DNA of 64,000 bases from Bacteroidota bacterium. Its GTDB lineage: Bacteria; Bacteroidota; Bacteroidia; Flavobacteriales; Flavobacteriaceae. This document shows positions 35,941 to 44,355 of this stretch, one piece after another. Both the position numbers and the translations under genes were made by a program. Location: contig JAEWJM010000004.1 in NCBI GenBank assembly GCA_023386585.1, positions 62,001 to 126,000 on the forward strand, written 5' to 3'. The notes below the pieces were generated by a model. It saw only the letters and a program-made list of their open reading frames with translations, was not told the origin of the DNA and did not search any database. The stretch's first letter is position 1, and each line of letters starts with the position of its first letter.

Positions 35941-36465
35941 ATGAAGAAAATTTTTATCTCAGCAGCAGTGCTTGTCGCGGTCATCATTGGTTGCAAAACC
36001 GCGAGCACTCAGAATACTCAGGTGCTTAAAATTAACTTCGAACCAAAAAGCGGAAGTTCAGTAACTGGAACCGGCGAGTTTTCTGAAACAAACGGCAAGG
36101 TTACTTTTACGGCGCGACTGACAGGACTGAAACCCGGAGTTCATGCAATCCACATTCATGAGAAAGCAGATTGTTCAGCGGCTGACGGAAGTTCTGCAGG
36201 CGGGCACTGGAACCCGACTTTCAAAAATCACGGTAAATGGGGTTCTGCTTCCTATCATAAAGGTGACATTGGAAACTTCACTACTGATGAAAACGGAGTT
36301 GGAACAGTTTTGATGACGACCGATCAATGGTGCATTGGCTGCGGCGACCCGACAAAAGACATTGTTGGAAAGAGCGTCATCGTTCATGAAAAAGCAGATG
36401 ATTTCGTGACCCAGCCAACCGGAAATGCCGGCGGAAGAATGGCTTGCTCAGCTATCATCCGGTAG
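35941..36465 (+). CDS. sodC: Cu/Zn superoxide dismutase family lipoprotein
   Basis: Disproportionates superoxide in the periplasm or at the surface. From the ATG at 35941 (174 residues), a signal with lipobox IIGC precedes the SOD_Cu domain. All metal ligands can be assigned: H71, H73, H89 and H149 for copper; H89, H97, H106 and D109 for zinc; C78 and C169 can form the disulfide. An extra CIGC pair (131-134) is unusual. The longer upstream reading of the frame would bury the signal and is not used. Monocistronic, near other oxidative-stress genes. Confidence 0.9.
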   Translation: MKKIFISAAVLVAVIIGCKTASTQNTQVLKINFEPKSGSSVTGTGEFSETNGKVTFTARLTGLKPGVHAIHIHEKADCSAADGSSAGGHWNPTFKNHGKWGSASYHKGDIGNFTTDENGVGTVLMTTDQWCIGCGDPTKDIVGKSVIVHEKADDFVTQPTGNAGGRMACSAIIR

Positions 36466-36490
36466 CTGTTACAGCACCGCAAAATTTAGT

Positions 36491-36498
36491 TAGATTTG
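36491..36498 (+). promoter_or_regulatory. -7 promoter element
   Basis: Perfect TAGATTTG (TAnnTTTG) 15 bases before the ATG of the LETM1-related gene; no clear -33 TTG at the usual distance. Confidence 0.55.
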
Positions 36499-36513
36499 CC
36501 GAAAATCTAACAG

Positions 36514-37704
36514 ATGATCAACCCATCGGTACATGGCTGGATCGACAAGCTTTTGCTGCGGCACGTTGCTGTCCGTGAGATTCCGTCTGCCGATACCTTT
36601 TACCGCAATGTTCGCCAAAGCGGATTTATCTACGGGCATATCATCGCCTATTATCCGCTCACGATCAAAGGCCGGGGCTTGATGCGCGACGAAAGCTCGA
36701 AAGTTGCGCTGCTCAATACTTTATTCGGAATTTATTCAATTACCCGGCAGGATACTTCTACAGAGAATTTTGTGGCTTCAGCAGTTGAATTCTACAGCCA
36801 GATGAATCCGCAGGGATTCCGCCTGTTCAAGAAAATTTTTACTTCTGCCACTGCCTCACATCGGCTTGAGAACATAATCGACGAACGTGTGCGTACCAAC
36901 CACGATATGGTAAGCCGGAATTTTTCGCATATCGTTACCAATGCGCTGCTGTTTGTTGACGTACTCGCTTTTCGTAAATACCTTATCGATGGCGAGATCA
37001 CTGATAAATATTTAAAAAAGACGGAGGAATCGATAATCAGCCTGCTCACACTTGCGCTTAAAACGAAGACGGTAAAATCGGCGCACGATGACCAATTGAT
37101 CCGCCTTTTTGAAGCTTCAGTACGATACACGAAATTCTCGCGCTCGGGAGATATAAGCCTGGAAAATCTCAAGCTCGATTTCTTTAAAGATGATCTTGAA
37201 AAATATTACCTGACCGATCTGGCCGGAATGGCGCTGTGGAGCGACGGAGTCATCGAAAACGAAGAAGCGTACTTCCTTTATAAACTCGGCGAAAAGCTGG
37301 GAATTGACGATGCGTTTGTTACTGAATCCATGCAGGCGACAAACGATTTTATCAGCACGCACAAAAGCGAAATCCATTATTTTAACTACTCAAACCCGGT
37401 ACGTCATTTTTACGATAACATGACGCAAAACGTAATTGTGCTGATAAAGCGCAACCGAAACCGGTTGGTCCGCGAAATTATGGAGAGCAAGGAATTGATG
37501 GTACTTTTAGCACATTCGACGCGACGCGACCTTGATGCGAAGGAAAAGAAAAAGGTAAAAACGCAATTGCTTGACATATGCAAGACCATTCCGTCGTTGA
37601 CGATCTTCCTTCTGCCGGGAGGAAGCTTGCTACTGCCGATACTTATTAAGTTCATCCCAACAATGCTGCCATCCGCCTTCAACGAAAATACTGAAGTTGA
37701 ATAA
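36514..37704 (+). CDS. LETM1-related biofilm-associated protein
   Basis: 396 residues, mostly helical, with a central TerB-like segment (DLAGMALWSDGVIENEE, about 238-255) and a C-terminal LETM1-like hydrophobic motif (FLLPGGSLLLPILIKFIP). In Flavobacterium this architecture carries the name LETM1-related biofilm-associated protein; the molecular role is not established. In mitochondria LETM1 is an ion exchanger, but here only the short C-terminal region resembles it. Single gene, convergent with carbonic anhydrase (the two frames abut). Confidence 0.85.
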   Translation: MINPSVHGWIDKLLLRHVAVREIPSADTFYRNVRQSGFIYGHIIAYYPLTIKGRGLMRDESSKVALLNTLFGIYSITRQDTSTENFVASAVEFYSQMNPQGFRLFKKIFTSATASHRLENIIDERVRTNHDMVSRNFSHIVTNALLFVDVLAFRKYLIDGEITDKYLKKTEESIISLLTLALKTKTVKSAHDDQLIRLFEASVRYTKFSRSGDISLENLKLDFFKDDLEKYYLTDLAGMALWSDGVIENEEAYFLYKLGEKLGIDDAFVTESMQATNDFISTHKSEIHYFNYSNPVRHFYDNMTQNVIVLIKRNRNRLVREIMESKELMVLLAHSTRRDLDAKEKKKVKTQLLDICKTIPSLTIFLLPGGSLLLPILIKFIPTMLPSAFNENTEVE

Positions 37705-38340
37705 CTAAAAACGCAACTGGTAAACGTGGTCGAGATCTTTGTCCGAACTGATGTTTACGTTAAGATCGGTCACGTAACCCGAGTTGAGTCCGTATGCCCA
37801 ACCGTGCAGCGTTAATTCCTGCCCGTTTTTCCATGCAGATTGTACAATCGATGTCTTTGCAAGATCAAAAACCTGCTCCTTTACGTTCAATTCGACAAAG
37901 GCATTAAAGCGGTCGTCTTCATTTTGGATCGAATCGAGATAAGTGCTGTGAAGCCGGTAAACATCCTTGATATGCCGAATCCAGTTGTCGATGACGCCAA
38001 TGGAATCGTTACCCATCGCTGCCCTGACGCCTCCGCATCCGTAGTGGCCACAGACAATCACGTGTTTGATTTTTAGGATGTTCACGGCATAGTCGAGAAC
38101 GCTAAGCATGTTCATATCCGAATGGACCACCATGTTCGCAATGTTCCGGTGCACGAAAACTTCACCGGAACGCGCCCCGATAATTTCGTTTGCAGGAACC
38201 CGGCTGTCGGAACAACCTATCCACAAAAGCGGCGGCCTTTGCTCCTTCGCCAGATCTTTAAAATAATTCGGATCTACAGCAACAGTCCGCTCGACCCATG
38301 CCCTGTTGTTGTCAATTATCTTCTTATAAAAATCTTCCAT
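37705..38340 (-). CDS. can: Beta-class carbonic anhydrase
   Basis: Reversible hydration of CO2 to bicarbonate. Zinc ligands C43, H99 and C102 and the catalytic Asp45-Arg47 dyad are seen in IGCSDSR and CGHYGCGG. 211 residues, cytoplasmic, no signal. Resembles the E. coli Can (YadF) type, needed for growth in air. Single gene. Confidence 0.96.
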   Translation of the reverse strand: MEDFYKKIIDNNRAWVERTVAVDPNYFKDLAKEQRPPLLWIGCSDSRVPANEIIGARSGEVFVHRNIANMVVHSDMNMLSVLDYAVNILKIKHVIVCGHYGCGGVRAAMGNDSIGVIDNWIRHIKDVYRLHSTYLDSIQNEDDRFNAFVELNVKEQVFDLAKTSIVQSAWKNGQELTLHGWAYGLNSGYVTDLNVNISSDKDLDHVYQLRF

Positions 38341-38469
38341 TAATTAGCTTTTGAATACGGCACGTAAAAATACGGTAAAATCTGCTTTGCGTCAATAAAC
38401 GACAAATTAGTTGATGCCCATCGCTTAACACGCTATCGCATGCATCTTAAATTAGTCAATATTAACAAT

Positions 38470-38949
38470 TTAAAGGCTCTCTTCGAGCCAGGCGTTCATC
38501 ATCCAGATTGTCTTTTCCTGTTCGGAAATGAAATCGCTCATCATGGCATTCGTACCTTCGTCGGCGATTTCTGCAGTCGACTTCAATATTTCGCGCTCGA
38601 TTTGTAGCAATCCGATCAGCGATTCAACGATCAGCTGGACTGCTTTTTCGTCGTTGGAAATATTCCTGCCGATCGTGAGCCTGTTTTTTGAAATATAGTC
38701 TTCAAACGTATGTAGTGGCGTACCGCCAATTGTGAGAACTCTTTCTGCAATTTCATCGATATTTAGCTGAGCATCATTGTAAAGCTCTTCGAATTTAATG
38801 TGCAGGTTGAAAAAGCGCTTGCCGCGGATGTTCCAATGCAAGCCGCGCAGGTTTTGGTAATATACCTGAAAATTGGCAAGTAATAAATTCAGGTCTGACA
38901 CGATTTTTTCGGATTCTGCGACAGGTAATCCTAAAATATTAGTTTTCAT
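38470..38949 (-). CDS. dps: Dps/ferritin-like DNA-protecting protein
   Basis: 159 residues from the ATG at 38949 (MKTNILGLPVAES). The frame stays open upstream through the promoter region, but that part is not protein-like. Dps signatures: YYQNLRGLHWNIRGKRFFNLH with the ferroxidase-site His and Asp ligands (H, FEELYNDAQLNIDEIAERV), and the C-terminal helix SEQEKTIWMMNAWLEE. Forms dodecamers that oxidise and store iron with peroxide. Divergent from oxyR with a shared 103-base control region. Confidence 0.93.
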   Translation of the reverse strand: MKTNILGLPVAESEKIVSDLNLLLANFQVYYQNLRGLHWNIRGKRFFNLHIKFEELYNDAQLNIDEIAERVLTIGGTPLHTFEDYISKNRLTIGRNISNDEKAVQLIVESLIGLLQIEREILKSTAEIADEGTNAMMSDFISEQEKTIWMMNAWLEESL

Positions 38950-39003
38950 TTTTTTTGATTTTGCATTATTGGCATATAAAAATAGGAATAAATGAACGGC
39001 CGC

Positions 39004-39024
39004 ACTATAATCAAAAGCTATAGT
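39004..39024. promoter_or_regulatory. Inverted repeat between dps and oxyR, candidate OxyR site
   Basis: Perfect inverted repeat ACTATA-N9-TATAGT in the middle of the dps-oxyR intergenic region, with LysR-type T-N11-A character. Contains CTAT and ATAG quartets as in known OxyR sites but with different spacing. Confidence 0.5.
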
Positions 39025-39052
39025 TTTCTTAATTTTAGCGCAAAAACCAACG

Positions 39053-39988
39053 ATGACGATCACCCAATTGCAGTACGTTCTTGCTGTTGCAGAACATCGG
39101 AATTTCACGCTCGCAGCCGAAAAAAGCTTTGTAACGCAGCCAACATTGAGCATGCAGATTCAAAAAATTGAAGAAGAACTTGGCGTACTGATATTTGACC
39201 GCAGCAAAAAGCCAATCCAATTGACTGAAGTCGGAGAAAAAATCGTGGCTCAGGCGAAAAATATCGTAAGTGAATCGGGAAGAATCAAAGATATCGTCGA
39301 TCAGCAAAAAGGGTTTATCGGTGGTGAATTCCGCCTTGGAATAATTCCAACGGTCATGCCGACGCTGCTGCCAATGTTCCTGAACAATTTCATCAAAAAA
39401 TATCCGAAGGTAAGACTGATCATCGAAGAGCTCAATACCGACGAAATCATATTCCGACTCAACAACGGCCATCTCGATGCCGCCATCGCTGCAACTCCGC
39501 TCGCCGAAGAGAAAATCAAGGAAATTGTGCTCTATTACGAGCCTTTCGTAGCCTATCTTCCGGAAAGAAGCGCCAGTCTGAGCAAGGATGAAATCGAAAT
39601 TGAGGACCTGAATCCGGATGAGATATTGCTGCTTCGCGACGGCCATTGTTTCCGCGACAGCGTTTTGAATCTTTGTAAAATAAACGACAATGCAGGAAAG
39701 TTTAGAATTGAAAGCGGAAGTTTTGAAACGTTGATCAAGCTCGCCGATGAAGGACTGGGAACAACCCTGCTTCCATTTCTACACACGCTCGATATGAAAG
39801 ATAAAGACAAGCCGAAACTGCGACATTTCAAGGAACCAAAACCGGCACGTGAAGTCAGTTTGATCTTTCCGAAGTCAGAATTGAAAATGCACATCATCGA
39901 GGCAATTCGATCGACAATAGCCGGTGTAGTTCGTGGCGCTGTTGTTTTTCACAACGTACAAATCGTCAGCCCGAAACCAAAAAAATAA
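39053..39988 (+). CDS. oxyR: LysR-type hydrogen peroxide sensor OxyR
   Basis: 311 residues. N-terminal LysR helix-turn-helix (TITQLQYVLAVAEHRNFTLAA onward, short core FVTQPTLSMQIQKIE) and a periplasmic-binding-like effector domain. The two redox cysteines fall at exactly the E. coli positions, C199 in RDGHCFRD and C208 in LNLCKI, so it should form the peroxide-induced disulfide. Sits divergent from dps, its classical target. Confidence 0.95.
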   Translation: MTITQLQYVLAVAEHRNFTLAAEKSFVTQPTLSMQIQKIEEELGVLIFDRSKKPIQLTEVGEKIVAQAKNIVSESGRIKDIVDQQKGFIGGEFRLGIIPTVMPTLLPMFLNNFIKKYPKVRLIIEELNTDEIIFRLNNGHLDAAIAATPLAEEKIKEIVLYYEPFVAYLPERSASLSKDEIEIEDLNPDEILLLRDGHCFRDSVLNLCKINDNAGKFRIESGSFETLIKLADEGLGTTLLPFLHTLDMKDKDKPKLRHFKEPKPAREVSLIFPKSELKMHIIEAIRSTIAGVVRGAVVFHNVQIVSPKPKK

Positions 39989-40007
39989 GGAGCTCAAGGC
40001 TCCTTAT
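39985..40007 (-). terminator. Terminator of the first small paralogue
   Basis: ATAAGGAGC/GCTCCTTAT stem with a 5-base loop; on the minus strand it is followed by a T-rich run. It overlaps the oxyR stop, so it may also serve oxyR weakly. Confidence 0.8.
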
Positions 40008-40008
40008 C

Positions 40009-40206
40009 TCATTCTAAAACTACCGCCAGGCAGGGTTTCAGTTCGGGTTTCTGGCTTGTAAAATACAACAGCCAATTTCGCAACTGCTCGAGCTCATACG
40101 GAAGAAGGTTTTTTACGGCCTTCTTTAATTCTTTTGTAAACAATACCGGATCGAAACTAACTCTTTCCAGCACTGATTTAGTGTAATCATAAATCATTCG
40201 GGGCAT
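40009..40206 (-). CDS. Small tandem paralogue 1 (unknown family)
   Basis: 65 residues from the ATG at 40206 (MPRMIYDYTK). Helical, charged protein: DYTKSVLERVSFDPVLF, then KELKKAVKNLLPYELEQL, then an aromatic-rich NWLLYF segment and PELKPCLAVV. No signal or membrane helix. Closely similar to the gene at 40403-40600 over the whole length, which fixes the start. Each copy has its own terminator. Not recognised as a named family. Confidence 0.7.
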   Translation of the reverse strand: MPRMIYDYTKSVLERVSFDPVLFTKELKKAVKNLLPYELEQLRNWLLYFTSQKPELKPCLAVVLE

Positions 40207-40369
40207 GATTGGAAGATTTAGGGTTATCTTTTTATAAGAACGCACGGTAAATTAAAAAATTATATTCTTCTTAAACAAGAAAAATATCGACGAAAAGCAT
40301 AAAAAGGCGATAATCAGCAATTTATGCTATAGATACGTAAAAATATTCTTACTATATTAAAATGAGAGC

Positions 40370-40396
40370 AAAAAAAAGGAGCCGTTTAAGCTCCTT
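40370..40396 (-). terminator. Terminator of the second small paralogue
   Basis: AAGGAGC/GCTCCTT stem with a 7-base loop, then eight T on the minus strand. The stem is the same as that of the first paralogue's terminator, supporting duplication of the whole unit. Confidence 0.85.
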
Positions 40397-40402
40397 CAGT
40401 TT

Positions 40403-40600
40403 TTATGGGTTTACCAGAACAAGGCATTGCTTCAGTTCGGGTTTTTCTTTGGTAAAACTCATCAGCCAGTCTGTAAGTTGTTCAACTTCATATGGCAACA
40501 ACATCTTTAATGCTTTTTCAAGTTCTTTGCAGAAAAGTAACGGATCAAAACTAACCCTTTCGAGTATCGTTTTTGTGTAATCGAACATTGTTCTTTTCAT
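40403..40600 (-). CDS. Small tandem paralogue 2 (unknown family)
   Basis: 65 residues from the ATG at 40600 (MKRTMFDYTK). Matches its neighbour at roughly two positions in three, with YTKTILERVSFDPLLF, KELEKALKMLLPYEVEQL and PELKQCLVLV conserved. Conservation of coding sequence between the copies, while the spacer differs, argues for a real, selected protein. Function unknown; soluble and helical. Confidence 0.72.
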   Translation of the reverse strand: MKRTMFDYTKTILERVSFDPLLFCKELEKALKMLLPYEVEQLTDWLMSFTKEKPELKQCLVLVNP

Positions 40601-40703
40601 AGTTAATACTCTTTCATTAACGTTGTTTAAAAATTGGCTAACCAAATTTATAACAAAAAACTTTACGATTGATCAGCGTCGATGTTAATTCTGTGCCGCC
40701 TTT

Positions 40704-41363
40704 CTAATTCTTGTTTGCAATCGTCATTTCGCGCTTTCCGGGTGGCCCGGGCCGCTTTTGAACGGTGAATCCTGCGGCAATAAGGTTGCGACTAATTACG
40801 CCGCGGGCTGCATAAGTAACCAATGTTCCTTTCGGTTTTAACGCCCTGAACATTTTTGCAAAGATTTCTTCCGACCAAAGCTCGGGTTGAACCCGAAATC
40901 CGAAAGCGTCGAAATAAATAAGATCGAATTTGTTCTCAAAATCGACTTCTGCAAAAAACAACTGCATCTTGGTCAGTTGAAAATGCTCACTTACATCGCA
41001 TTTTTCTTCCCACGCACAATCGTGCATCTTGTGAAAAAGCTCATTATGTTCCGAACCGAGTTGTTCGGCGTAGTTCATTTGGCTAACTTCATTTCCAGCC
41101 ACCGGAAACGCTTCAATGCCGGTATAATCAACGTCAACTTGCAACTTCCCGGCTTCCACCGCAGTGATAAATGCGTTGAGTCCGGTTCCGAAGCCGATCT
41201 CCAGAATCGAAATTGGACTTTCCTCTATTTCTGCAAAGCCATTGTTTATGAAAACGTGATAGGCTTCCTGGATTGCACCGTGCGTCGAATGGTAACATTC
41301 ATCCCAATCCTTTAGGCGAATTGTCGTTGAACCGTCGCTGGTGCGTATAATTTCACGTTCCAC
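40704..41363 (-). CDS. mnmD: tRNA 5-methylaminomethyl-2-thiouridine methyltransferase MnmD
   Basis: SAM-dependent methyltransferase completing mnm5s2U at the wobble base of tRNAs. Stand-alone counterpart of the N-terminal half of E. coli MnmC. The SAM motif ILEIGFGTGLNA is near residue 55, and YFDAFGFRVQPELWSEEIF and TYAARGVISRNL complete the DUF752 pattern. 219 residues, normal for MnmD. The C-terminal oxidase half of MnmC is absent. It is 0 bases from the cytochrome c gene and probably last in its operon. Confidence 0.93.
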   Translation of the reverse strand: MEREIIRTSDGSTTIRLKDWDECYHSTHGAIQEAYHVFINNGFAEIEESPISILEIGFGTGLNAFITAVEAGKLQVDVDYTGIEAFPVAGNEVSQMNYAEQLGSEHNELFHKMHDCAWEEKCDVSEHFQLTKMQLFFAEVDFENKFDLIYFDAFGFRVQPELWSEEIFAKMFRALKPKGTLVTYAARGVISRNLIAAGFTVQKRPGPPGKREMTIANKN

Positions 41364-41807
41364 TTATTTTATGTAAAGCTTTTTGATGCGCGGTATCGGT
41401 CCGCCGCATTTAACCTGGTGGCAACTGAGACAGGCGTTCACACCATCATTGAAATGCTTTTTTGCGTTCGCCGGATCTTCGTAAATCAGCCGTTGCGACT
41501 TGATAAACAGCGCGGCCTGCTGCTTGAAAAACTCATCATTCTCTTTATCGTCGGTCATGGCAGCTTTGTGAATCTGCAGAAAATGATCCGGAAACTCGCC
41601 TACTGCTTCTCCTTTTGAAAGCCGCTCCTTCAAACGTTGGTTGTCGGTGTACATCTGCTCCATCAATGCCGACATTTCGGACATCTCGTACATTTCGAAC
41701 TTCTTTGCTTTAGTTCCACCGTCGACTTCGCATGATTTTGAATCTGTCTCTTTCTTGTTGCACGAAACAAGCAAAATCACAATAACGAAAGAAAACAGCT
41801 TTTTCAT
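41364..41807 (-). CDS. Monohaem cytochrome c lipoprotein
   Basis: 147 residues. Signal with lipobox LLVSC, then a helical domain and one c-type haem-binding site CLSCH near residue 130. The C-terminal CHQVKCGGPIPRIKKLYI resembles small cytochrome c families of Bacteroidota. An extra cysteine lies right after the haem motif. No axial methionine partner can be fixed by eye. Overlaps the DUF4920 gene stop by one base (ATG within TAATG), so the pair is coupled. Confidence 0.85.
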   Translation of the reverse strand: MKKLFSFVIVILLVSCNKKETDSKSCEVDGGTKAKKFEMYEMSEMSALMEQMYTDNQRLKERLSKGEAVGEFPDHFLQIHKAAMTDDKENDEFFKQQAALFIKSQRLIYEDPANAKKHFNDGVNACLSCHQVKCGGPIPRIKKLYIK

Positions 41808-42409
41808 TATTCCTGAATTAAAACGCCATCAGCCTGGAAAGCGTAGGTGATTTTCGGCTCGGTGATCTGATCGATTTCTTCCTGCGACTTGCCTCCGTCT
41901 TTGGCGTAGTGCTGAAGTTCGGCAACCGACACAACGTCAATGTAGGCTTTGCCGCTGACAATTGCATTTGAGTTATCGGCATTCTTCGGCACAAAAAATC
42001 CGTAGTCCTTGAAGCGGACAAACGATTCCTCGCCATTTGGCAACTGCATCGACATCCAGCAGCCTTTCTTTTTGCATACCTCACGGATTACCGAAGCAAA
42101 CTTCACTTGCAATGTATCGCCTTTCTTCATCGACTTGTATTTTTTCAGCATATCGGCGCTTGCGATTGCATTGCCGGCATTTATTTTCTCGCCGAAAGAA
42201 ACATATTTCGTCGTTGCTTTAGATGTCGCCGGTTCAGCTTCTTTGATCGGTTCAGCAGACTGCTGAGTGCTCTCAGGGACAGACAATTCAGAATCAACCG
42301 CTGCCGTTGTGGTTTCAGTTGTAGTTGGTTTGTCGGCCGATTTCACATCGTCGGATTTTTTACACGCACAAAATGCAGCCAATGCGGAAAGGAGTATAAG
42401 TTTCTTCAT
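41807..42409 (-). CDS. DUF4920 lipoprotein
   Basis: 200 residues from the ATG at 42409 (MKKLILLSALAAF), with lipobox AFCAC. After a Thr/Ala/Glu-rich linker comes the DUF4920 domain: FGEKINAGNAIASADML, GDTLQVKFASVIREVCKKKGCWM with a CxxxxGC pair, and VRFKDYGFFVPKN. The family is found next to metal or redox lipoproteins in Bacteroidota and its cysteine-containing OB-like fold is thought to bind a metal; this is family lore, not shown here. First gene of the unit with cytochrome c and mnmD. Confidence 0.82.
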   Translation of the reverse strand: MKKLILLSALAAFCACKKSDDVKSADKPTTTETTTAAVDSELSVPESTQQSAEPIKEAEPATSKATTKYVSFGEKINAGNAIASADMLKKYKSMKKGDTLQVKFASVIREVCKKKGCWMSMQLPNGEESFVRFKDYGFFVPKNADNSNAIVSGKAYIDVVSVAELQHYAKDGGKSQEEIDQITEPKITYAFQADGVLIQE

Positions 42410-42647
42410 AATAAATTGAAATGAATGGCCAAAAGTACGCACTTCCTCTGAACATCCCAACCCAAATTTTACCTTGTTAATAGAGTATCAGCAAGTTGGA
42501 ATTTTTATTTTGCTCCCGGTTGAACCTGTTATATTTTATTTATTTTAGCCCTCGAAATGCAGCGGCGCGTACTTTTGGACTGAAATCATCCAGAATATTA
42601 AGGTACAATAGGTTACGATCTGCATTTGCCGAATTAAACCATAATTT

Positions 42648-43715
42648 ATGCACCTGAAATCTACTTCCGAAATCGATATAGTTCCCGTTTCCAGTTCAAA
42701 AATCAATACGGTTGATTTTGAAAATATTGCCTTTGGAAATGTTTTTACCGATCACATGTTGGTGTGCGATTATCGCGAAGGCCGTTGGCAGAAGCCGATC
42801 ATAACGGCATACGAGCCATTCCTGCTTGATCCGTCGGCGAAAGTTTTCCATTACGGGCAAGCGATTTTTGAGGGAATGAAAGCGTACAAAGATGAAAACG
42901 ACGATGTTTGGCTCTTCAGGCCTGACCAGAATTTCGAACGTTTTAACAAGTCGGCTGTTCGTATGGCAATGCCCGAAATCACGGAAGAAATTTTCCTTGG
43001 CGGATTGCATGAAATCCTAAAACTCGAAAAAGATTGGGTAAAGAAAGGAAAAGGAAACACCCTTTACATCCGTCCGTTTATGATTGCAATTGGTAGCGGA
43101 GTTATCGCGGCACCATCAACGCAATATAGGTTTATGATTATCCTGTCGCCTGCTCGCTCCTATTATTCGGGCGAAGTGAAAGTTATCATCGCCGATCATT
43201 ACAGCCGCGCGGCCAATGGCGGAATCGGAGCAGCAAAGGCCGCCGGAAATTATTCGGCGCAGTTTTATCCGACCAAACTTGCAAACGACAAAGGCTTTCA
43301 GCAGATCATCTGGACTGACGATGCAACGCACACAAAACTTGAGGAAGCAGGAACGATGAACGTTTTCTTCCGTATCAACGATACTTTGCTGACAGCACCG
43401 CTGAGCGAGCGGATTCTTGATGGAGTGACCCGTAAAAGTATTATCGCCCTGGCCAAAAAAGCAGGAATAGCCGTAGAAGAACGATCGGTACTTGTTGATG
43501 AATTAGTTCAGGCGGCCAAAAATGGCACATTGAAGGAAGTTTTTGGTGCAGGAACTGCGGCAGTTGTAAACCCGATCGCAGGCTTTTCGTACAATGACGA
43601 ATACTTTGAACTTCCGAAAATCGCTGATTCGATGGCTTTAAGGCTCAAGGAAGAACTGACCAACATTCAATACAAGCTAGCCGAGGATCCGTTCGGTTGG
43701 ACGGTAAAAATCTAG
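42648..43715 (+). CDS. ilvE: Branched-chain amino acid aminotransferase
   Basis: PLP enzyme that transfers the amino group between glutamate and the keto-acids of Leu, Ile and Val. Fold type IV signatures: the PLP lysine in GAAKAAGNY, KVFHYGQAIFEGMKAY, YIRPFMI and EEAGTMNVFF. 355 residues, the size of the long (eukaryote-like) BCAT form. Stop codon shared with the convergent pyrophosphohydrolase (both end in CTAG). Confidence 0.95.
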   Translation: MHLKSTSEIDIVPVSSSKINTVDFENIAFGNVFTDHMLVCDYREGRWQKPIITAYEPFLLDPSAKVFHYGQAIFEGMKAYKDENDDVWLFRPDQNFERFNKSAVRMAMPEITEEIFLGGLHEILKLEKDWVKKGKGNTLYIRPFMIAIGSGVIAAPSTQYRFMIILSPARSYYSGEVKVIIADHYSRAANGGIGAAKAAGNYSAQFYPTKLANDKGFQQIIWTDDATHTKLEEAGTMNVFFRINDTLLTAPLSERILDGVTRKSIIALAKKAGIAVEERSVLVDELVQAAKNGTLKEVFGAGTAAVVNPIAGFSYNDEYFELPKIADSMALRLKEELTNIQYKLAEDPFGWTVKI

Positions 43716-44098
43716 TCAGTCAGGATTTCTGAAAAATCTGGTTTAAAATACGCCGGCCCTTTCATCACTTTTCCATCTTCGCGGTAAATTGGCTTACCGT
43801 CAGCGCCAAGCTTGCTCATGTTGCTGCGCTGAATCTCATCAAAAACCGCTTCGATCTTATGTTGCAATCCGTGTTCGAGAATTGTACCGCACAAGATGTA
43901 AAGCATGTCGCCCAAAGCATCGGCAATTTCTACAGGATCGTTATTTTGGACAGCCTCCAGATACTCTTCATTTTCTTCCTTCATCAGGTTGTACCGCAAC
44001 ATATTCTTTGAATTTCCAAGGTCGCCGATGATCGTTTCACTCACTCCAAGATTGAAGGCCTCGTGAAATTCCCTAACGCATTTAAGTTGCTTTTGCAT
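43712..44098 (-). CDS. MazG-like nucleoside triphosphate pyrophosphohydrolase
   Basis: 128 residues of the all-alpha NTP-PPase superfamily. The metal-binding EExxE...ExxD pattern is seen in MKEENEEYLEA and EIADALGDMLYI. The C-terminus (GADGKPIYREDGKVMKGPAYFKPD) matches the phage/HisE-like MazG subfamily that carries a conserved K-GP-Y-KP tail. Hydrolyses non-canonical or excess (d)NTPs to NMP and pyrophosphate; substrate not known. Cytoplasmic, monocistronic. Confidence 0.85.
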   Translation of the reverse strand: MQKQLKCVREFHEAFNLGVSETIIGDLGNSKNMLRYNLMKEENEEYLEAVQNNDPVEIADALGDMLYILCGTILEHGLQHKIEAVFDEIQRSNMSKLGADGKPIYREDGKVMKGPAYFKPDFSEILTD

Positions 44099-44143
44099 TA
44101 CAATAGTTTTGGCGGCAAAATACTTACTTCGGTTGTAATAGCC

Positions 44144-44151
44144 TAAATTTG
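44144..44151 (+). promoter_or_regulatory. -7 promoter element
   Basis: Perfect TAAATTTG, 15 bases before the ATG at 44167; no clear -33 TTG. Confidence 0.5.
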
Positions 44152-44166
44152 CTGAAATTTTATAAT

Positions 44167-44355
44167 ATGTTTACCCAAGGACAGTTGATTTTCGCAGCAT
44201 CATTCCTGGTTGCTTTTGTTGGAGTCATGATCTACGTTTACCGGCGCGATAAATTTCTGCACAGGATACATTACAAAGGAAGCTATCGTGTACTGATCGG
44301 TTTTCTGTTGTTTATCGCCTTCCTCTTTTTTATCAAGCGGTATTTAAAGCATTAA
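44167..44355 (+). CDS. Small two-helix membrane protein
   Basis: 62 residues from ATG 44167 (MFTQGQLIFAAS). Two hydrophobic helices separated by a basic loop (YRRDKFLHRIHYKGSYR). C-terminal IKRYLKH is basic. Conserved-looking small protein with a perfect promoter -7 box upstream, function unknown. Divergent from the MazG-like gene. Confidence 0.7.
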   Translation: MFTQGQLIFAASFLVAFVGVMIYVYRRDKFLHRIHYKGSYRVLIGFLLFIAFLFFIKRYLKH

